From Lentisphaerota bacterium (GTDB taxonomy: Bacteria; Verrucomicrobiota; Kiritimatiellia; PWTM01), in NCBI GenBank assembly GCA_016873715.1, contig VGWF01000025.1, positions 1 through 41,973 on the forward strand: a DNA stretch of 41,973 nt, given 5' to 3'. Positions 35,385 to 41,973 of the stretch are shown piece by piece; position 1 is the stretch's first letter; each line of letters opens with the position of its first letter. The position numbers and the translations under genes were made by a program. Under the pieces are notes generated by a model that saw only the letters and a program-made list of their open reading frames with translations, searched no databases and had not been told where the DNA came from.

Positions 35385-37259
35385 TCAGCGCGGGGGTTCC
35401 TGCGGCTCGAAGCGCACGACGATCCGCGTCGCCGTCACGCCCGGCAGGTGGGCGGCCAGCTTGCGGAACCGGTTCCCGGCCTGTTTCTCCGGATTCGGCG
35501 AGGTCGGCAGCGGTTGCGCCTTGCGGACCTCGAAGCGGGCTCCGGCGGGTTCCGCCAGGGTGGCGGTCACGCGCCGGTCATCGATCCGCAGCGTTGCGGA
35601 GCGGCCGTCGGGCGCCAGGTCGATGTCCGCCGGCGTGTGCGCGAACCACCACAGGTCGGCGGGCGTGTCCGCCCGGACTTCGTCGGTGACCGTGACCCGG
35701 GACCGATCGGCCATCTCGAACGTGCGGACCGCGCGCCGGGCGTGCGGCGCGTACGCGGCGGACAGGTCCACCACGGCCCGGCCGCCGCCCGGGGCTGTTT
35801 CGAAGGACGTGATCGGGGCGACCGCCTTCATCGCCTGGTCCGGCCCGGCGCCGGGGTTGAGGACGAGGGTGTTGTGGCCCTCGGCGCGGACGCGGTAGTA
35901 GGCGGCGCGCGGGTTGTGGTGGCGGTGGGCCTGGTAGGTCTCGCTCTCGGTGCCGCTGTCGATGATCCACCGCCGGCCGAAGGCCTCGAGAATGAAGCTG
36001 CCGAGGTCGAGGTGACGGTGGCCCGACAGGTTGCGGTTGTCGCCGGCCTGGATCGCCAGGACGAGGGCGTTCGTGTCGTTCCACGCGCTGCGCAGGCTGG
36101 CGCATTCCGCGACGCGGAAGTGGCGGCCCGCCGGCAGCGGCGGCGCGGGGAGGGCGGCGGCGGCGGGGTCGTACCACAGCAGGTCCGCCACGCCGCCGCC
36201 CCGGCCGTCGTCCCGGAGCGCGTCGAGCCGGAACCGGGTGAACTCGGGGCGCCGGAAGACGCGGCCCATCCAGAGATGCTGCGGGGCGGAGGCGCCGGTC
36301 GAGCCGCAGTCGGCGAAGTTGAAGGTGGTCCGGTCGGTTCCGGACATGAAGATCGGGTAGAACCCGCTCTCTTGGAATCCCGGCACCGCGCGGAGGCCGA
36401 AATCGGTGCCCAGCGCGGACTCGAGCGCGTCGAGCATGAGCACGTTGTAGCGCGATCCGTAGTTCCAGTAGGTCACGCCCTCGACCCCGCCGCCGTCCGG
36501 CGCGAAGTGCCGCATCGCGATGGGCACGCTCAGGGCCGCGTGGCGGACGACCGTCGCGGCCAGGTCGGGCTCGGTGTCGGCGATGGCCAGCGCGCCGAGC
36601 GTCAGGCCGCCGTTGCAGACCTGGTTCCAGTTGTTCCAGCCCGCGGCCCAGCCGCTGTTCCGTTCGTAGACCTGGAGGCCCGGCTTCAGGCCGAGTTCGG
36701 CGATCGCGCGGCGAAGGGTCTGTCGCTGCGCGTCCGTCCATGCGCCGAAGAACCAGTCGTAGCCGAGGGCGAAGCCGCCGGTCATCTCGGCCGTGTCGAG
36801 GAAGTGCGGGGGGTTCCAGTCCTTGAACCGCGCCGCGGCCTCGAGTTCCGCCCAGGCCCGCGCGGCATGGCGCGCGTCGCCGTCGACGAGGTACAGCAGG
36901 CCGAGCGACTCGACGCGGGACTTCAGTTCGCGGCTGACGGACAGCAACCGCTTGCCGTCGGGGAGCCGGTACTCGACCGGGCGCTTCGACGACACCTTGG
37001 CGACGGAGTCCTTCAGCGCGCCGTACCATGCGATGCAGAGCGGGTCGGTCCGGACCTTCTCCCGCAGCCGCGCGACACCCTGTGTCCCCGGCACGAGCAG
37101 GAACGGGCGGTCCTTCCGCAGCGATGCGAGAATCCGCCCGGCGGGCGGGATGGCGGGTTGCGGCTCCTTCGCCGGTGCGGGCCCGTCGGCCGCCTGGACC
37201 CACGCCGCCGCAAGCCCCACGGTCCCGAGGATGCCCGTCCGCCATGTTCGCTTCATCAT
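35385..37259 (-). CDS. Heparinase II/III-family polysaccharide lyase
   Basis: The product is 624 residues from ATG 37259 (37256 is an adjacent alternative), with a signal peptide (GILGTVGLAAAWVQA). Residues ~30-350 look like the alpha/alpha toroid of alginate and heparin lyases: NSGWAAGWNNWNQVCNGGLT and GVEGVTYWNYGSRYN, with candidate catalytic Asn and Tyr. The C-terminal beta-sandwich is the Heparinase_II/III-like domain, with SGHRHLDLGSFILEAFGRRW, IIDSGTES and AEGHNTLVLNPG. Such enzymes cleave uronic-acid-containing polysaccharides by beta-elimination in the periplasm or outside the cell. It is exported, so it probably degrades environmental polysaccharide. It lies alone between two copies of the ~400-bp element, in the same direction as its neighbours. 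Confidence 0.93.
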   Translation of the reverse strand: MMKRTWRTGILGTVGLAAAWVQAADGPAPAKEPQPAIPPAGRILASLRKDRPFLLVPGTQGVARLREKVRTDPLCIAWYGALKDSVAKVSSKRPVEYRLPDGKRLLSVSRELKSRVESLGLLYLVDGDARHAARAWAELEAAARFKDWNPPHFLDTAEMTGGFALGYDWFFGAWTDAQRQTLRRAIAELGLKPGLQVYERNSGWAAGWNNWNQVCNGGLTLGALAIADTEPDLAATVVRHAALSVPIAMRHFAPDGGGVEGVTYWNYGSRYNVLMLDALESALGTDFGLRAVPGFQESGFYPIFMSGTDRTTFNFADCGSTGASAPQHLWMGRVFRRPEFTRFRLDALRDDGRGGGVADLLWYDPAAAALPAPPLPAGRHFRVAECASLRSAWNDTNALVLAIQAGDNRNLSGHRHLDLGSFILEAFGRRWIIDSGTESETYQAHRHHNPRAAYYRVRAEGHNTLVLNPGAGPDQAMKAVAPITSFETAPGGGRAVVDLSAAYAPHARRAVRTFEMADRSRVTVTDEVRADTPADLWWFAHTPADIDLAPDGRSATLRIDDRRVTATLAEPAGARFEVRKAQPLPTSPNPEKQAGNRFRKLAAHLPGVTATRIVVRFEPQEPPR

Positions 37260-37738
37260 CCGGCCATCTTGCCCGCGGCGGGCGTCCCGGACAAGGCCGG
37301 AGGGACCTTTGACTAGGGCAGACGCCTCTTCCTCGAGGTCGTGGCACCTTTCGGTCGTCGGGGCGCGGAGTGGCTGGTGGACGCTGGAGCCCTTGCGGTT
37401 GCGGGGGTGCGACGCGCACCAGGCCGGCCGGATCGCGCGGGATCCCGCCCCGCCTGCGGCGTTGCCGAAGGGGGCGCGGACACGAGTCCCGCCTTCGCCC
37501 CGCAGGGCGGGGCTCCGGCGTGGCACGCCAGCCTTCGGCACGACGCGCGTTCCCGGCCGGGCCCCTCGCGGGCTCGGGGCCACCTGGTGCGCGCCGCGGC
37601 ATCGCCTTCGCCTTGATTCAAGGATCGTTCGGCTGGGATCCCCCTTTCCCGGCGATGGAAGGGGAATCCTGAGGATCCCGCGCATACGGCCCGGTTTCGA
37701 CAGGAACAAGATGCGTCTGCCCCGGCCGGGAGACCCGC
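37260..37738. other. Intergenic region occupied by repeat copy 2
   Basis: This 479-nt gap lies between the start of the heparinase-like gene and the stop of the PQQ-like gene. Nearly all of it is element copy 2. The 56 nt next to the heparinase start must contain its promoter, if it is separate; no good -35/-10 pair is visible. No gene is supported. Confidence 0.7.
37316..37722. repeat. Dispersed ~400-bp non-coding element, copy 2 (MITE-like)
   Basis: This is a 407-bp direct copy of the element at 34933-35321. The terminal inverted repeats are better here: left GGGCAGACGCCTCTT, right end (reverse complement) GGGCAGACGCATCTT, 14 of 15 matching. The variable centre differs from copy 1. It contains a GCCCCGC-AGG-GCGGGGC hairpin (37497-37513) inside an outer GCCGAAGG/CCTTCGGC pair (37464-37471 and 37532-37539), and looks like a different small palindromic unit swapped into the same place. 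No flanking target duplication is visible. Confidence 0.75.
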
Positions 37739-40906
<3,168 letters not shown>

Positions 40907-40949
40907 GCCCGCCTCTACGGGATCCCCCCGTACAAGTCAACGCTCCACC

Positions 40950-41033
40950 TGCTGGATGTCGGCTGCTGGACGTTGGCTTCTGATTCCGAACTTCGGTGTT
41001 CGATGTTCGGCGTTCGATCTTCAGCCCTCGTCC
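40950..41033. repeat. Degenerate short-word repeat (GTTCGAT/CTGGAC type)
   Basis: The sequence contains CTGGATGTCGG-CTGCTGGACGTTGG and then TTCGGTGTTCGATG-TTCGGCGTTCGATC, a chain of related 6-9-base words. It lies between divergent genes and codes for nothing recognisable. Similar word chains are common between genes of environmental PVC-type genomes (from general experience, not checked here). Confidence 0.45.
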
Positions 41034-41034
41034 A

Positions 41035-41063
41035 TTGACTCCCCGCCGCCCCGGCGGCATCAT
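41035..41063 (+). promoter_or_regulatory. Candidate sigma-70-type promoter for the gene at 41102
   Basis: TTGACT (41035-41040) and CATCAT (41058-41063) are separated by exactly 17 bp. The -35 matches TTGACA at 5 of 6 positions and the -10 matches TATAAT at 4 of 6. The spacer contains a small palindrome (GCCGCCCCGGCGGC). The predicted start near 41070 gives a ~32-nt leader with a GGGGAG ribosome binding site. Confidence 0.45.
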
Positions 41064-41101
41064 GGCGCGCGACGGGCAGCGGAAACGGCCCGGGGAGACC
41101 C

Positions 41102-41563
41102 ATGAGCGAACCCTTGTTCCAGATCGGCGCGGACGGCGTCGACGCGGCGGCGATCGAGGCGGAGATCCGGTCCTCCGTCGACTCGCGCATCACGGCCGGC
41201 GCCTTCGCCGACGCCCGCATCGGCCGCGCCGAGCGTCTCACCCTCGTCAACCTCCGCCGCGACGGCGCCTTCATCACGCACTACCTCCGCAGCCTGCGCG
41301 ACGCCGTCGAGGTCGACATCTCCGACTTCGAGATCCGCGAGCGCCGCGCCGGCCTCGCCCCGCTGCTGGTGCGGCTCAAGAAGGCGATCTGGGGCCTGCT
41401 CAGGTTCTACACCTACCGCCTCTGGTCCCAGCAGAACCAGGTCAACAGCATGCTCGCCGCCGGGCTCGAGGGGATCGACGAGCAGTACGCCGCGAAGATC
41501 CGCCGGCTCGAGGAGCGCCTCGCCGAACTCGAGCGCCGCGGCGGCGGGACGCAGGGCGGCTGA
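41102..41563 (+). CDS. Conserved-looking cytosolic protein at the start of a polysaccharide locus
   Basis: The product is 153 residues from ATG 41102, preceded by GGGGAG at good spacing. No domain was recognised. An acidic N-terminus (GVDAAAIEAEIRSSVDSR) is followed by RDGAFITHYLRSLRDAVEVD and an amphipathic or weakly hydrophobic helix (PLLVRLKKAIWGLLRFYTYR). The C-terminus is a predicted coiled coil (EQYAAKIRRLEERLAELERR). The stop is 1 nt before the start of a glycosyltransferase gene, so the two are coupled. Small coiled-coil proteins with this type of sequence occur beside glycosyltransferases in cell-surface polysaccharide clusters. A scaffolding role is a guess. Confidence 0.85.
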   Translation: MSEPLFQIGADGVDAAAIEAEIRSSVDSRITAGAFADARIGRAERLTLVNLRRDGAFITHYLRSLRDAVEVDISDFEIRERRAGLAPLLVRLKKAIWGLLRFYTYRLWSQQNQVNSMLAAGLEGIDEQYAAKIRRLEERLAELERRGGGTQGG

Positions 41564-41564
41564 C

Positions 41565-41973
41565 ATGGCCGCGCCCGCCTCCATCGCCGTCGTCGTGCCG
41601 CGCCATGCCGACGGGGTCACCGCGGGCGGCGCCGAGACGCTCCTGCGGCAGCTCGCGCTCCGCTGCGCCGGCCGCGGCCTCCGCGTGCGGCTGCTGACCA
41701 CCTGCGCGACGAGCCACTTCACCTGGGCGAACGAGCGGGCGCCCGGCATCGTGCGCGACGGCCCGCTCGAGGTCGAGTACTTCCCCGTCGACGACCGCGA
41801 CGCCGGCGTCTTCCTCGAGCACCAGCAGGCCCTCAGCCGCGGCGCGGACCTCACGCGCGAGCAGGAGGAGGCGTGGCTTGCCAACAGCGTCCACAGCCGC
41901 GCCCTCTACGACCACCTGCGCGCGGCGGACTACGACCGCGTCCTCGCCGGCCCCTACCTCTTCGGCCTCAAAA
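41565..41973 (+). CDS. GT4-type glycosyltransferase, N-terminal part (cut by window edge)
   Basis: 136 codons are present from ATG 41565, and the gene runs off the right edge. The opening, SIAVVVPRHADGVTAGGAET followed by LLRQLALRCAGRGLRVRLLT, is the donor-independent N-terminal Rossmann half of GT-B, family 4-like glycosyltransferases (the GGAE loop and first helix). EVEYFPVDDRD and YDHLRAADYDRVLAGPYLFG continue the fold. The catalytic EX7E region would lie beyond the window. It probably adds a sugar to a lipid-linked or surface polysaccharide. Confidence 0.85.
   Translation, partial: MAAPASIAVVVPRHADGVTAGGAETLLRQLALRCAGRGLRVRLLTTCATSHFTWANERAPGIVRDGPLEVEYFPVDDRDAGVFLEHQQALSRGADLTREQEEAWLANSVHSRALYDHLRAADYDRVLAGPYLFGLK

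Larger units (their letters stand above)
40907..41101. other. Divergent intergenic region with operator-like hairpin and dispersed repeat
   Basis: This 195-nt region lies between two divergent genes. Next to the PQQ-like gene there is a perfect inverted repeat TACGGG-ATCCC-CCCGTA (40916-40932), followed by a minus-strand TTGACT (AGTCAA at 40935-40940). The middle (about 40950-41033) is a pyrimidine-rich run of TTCGNTGTTCG/CTGGATGTCGG words typical of dispersed intergenic repeats. The right part holds the plus-strand promoter. Confidence 0.5.

Noticed and set aside
34933-37722. Composite transposon carrying the heparinase-like gene
   Set aside because: No transposase or integrase is encoded in or near either copy, and the copies differ in flanking sequence, so active composite transposition is not supported; only a recombination-prone pair is.

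Overview
This window is very GC-rich and densely coded. It carries about 25 protein genes and no recognisable rRNA, tRNA or CRISPR array. The organism is Gram-negative: it has a TolC-type outer-membrane channel, a periplasmic adaptor lipoprotein and a PEP-CTERM surface protein. The mix of families points to the PVC superphylum, most likely Kiritimatiellota, Verrucomicrobiota or Lentisphaerota. These families are a giant autotransporter-associated beta-strand repeat protein with a PEP-CTERM tail, an NPCBM plus hydrazine-synthase-alpha-like di-haem protein, a lamin-tail/CotH protein, a PQQ-type propeller protein and a heparinase II/III-like lyase. The taxonomic call is inference from gene content only.

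Layout. 109-1969 (+): three overlapping genes for a secretin-like exported protein, an ECF sigma factor and a likely anti-sigma factor. 2293-8940 (+): the 2215-residue PEP-CTERM surface protein, preceded by a pair of TTCCAA-N3-TTGGAA palindromes. 9286-13656 (-): a secreted LTD/CotH protein, divergent from 13752-16652 (+), the HzsA-like protein. 16997-19466 (+): an alpha-oxoamine synthase and a GNAT-like acyltransferase, a plausible sphingolipid pair. 19432-19785 (-): a small secreted protein. 19937-20950 (+): a lone radical SAM protein.

From 34871 down to 20957 on the minus strand, eleven genes are packed almost without gaps. First comes a six-gene block (34871-27383) with five radical SAM enzymes, four of them with an N-terminal B12-binding-type domain, and one GNAT acyltransferase. 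Every junction in it is a 4-nt ATGA or GTGA overlap. An 86-nt gap with a strong GC hairpin separates it from a MacA/MacB/TolC-like export operon that ends with a polytopic membrane protein. The likely reading is a biosynthetic pathway using several B12/radical SAM steps on a small molecule, lipid or glycan, followed by tripartite export. The product cannot be named from sequence, and this block is the best candidate for an undescribed system.

35385-40906 (-): a heparinase-like polysaccharide lyase sits between two direct copies of a ~400-bp non-coding element with imperfect terminal inverted repeats. Upstream of it lies a PQQ-like double propeller protein with a methyltransferase-like domain embedded in the middle. 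41102 to the right edge (+): a small conserved-looking protein and the start of a GT4-type glycosyltransferase, probably the edge of a polysaccharide locus.
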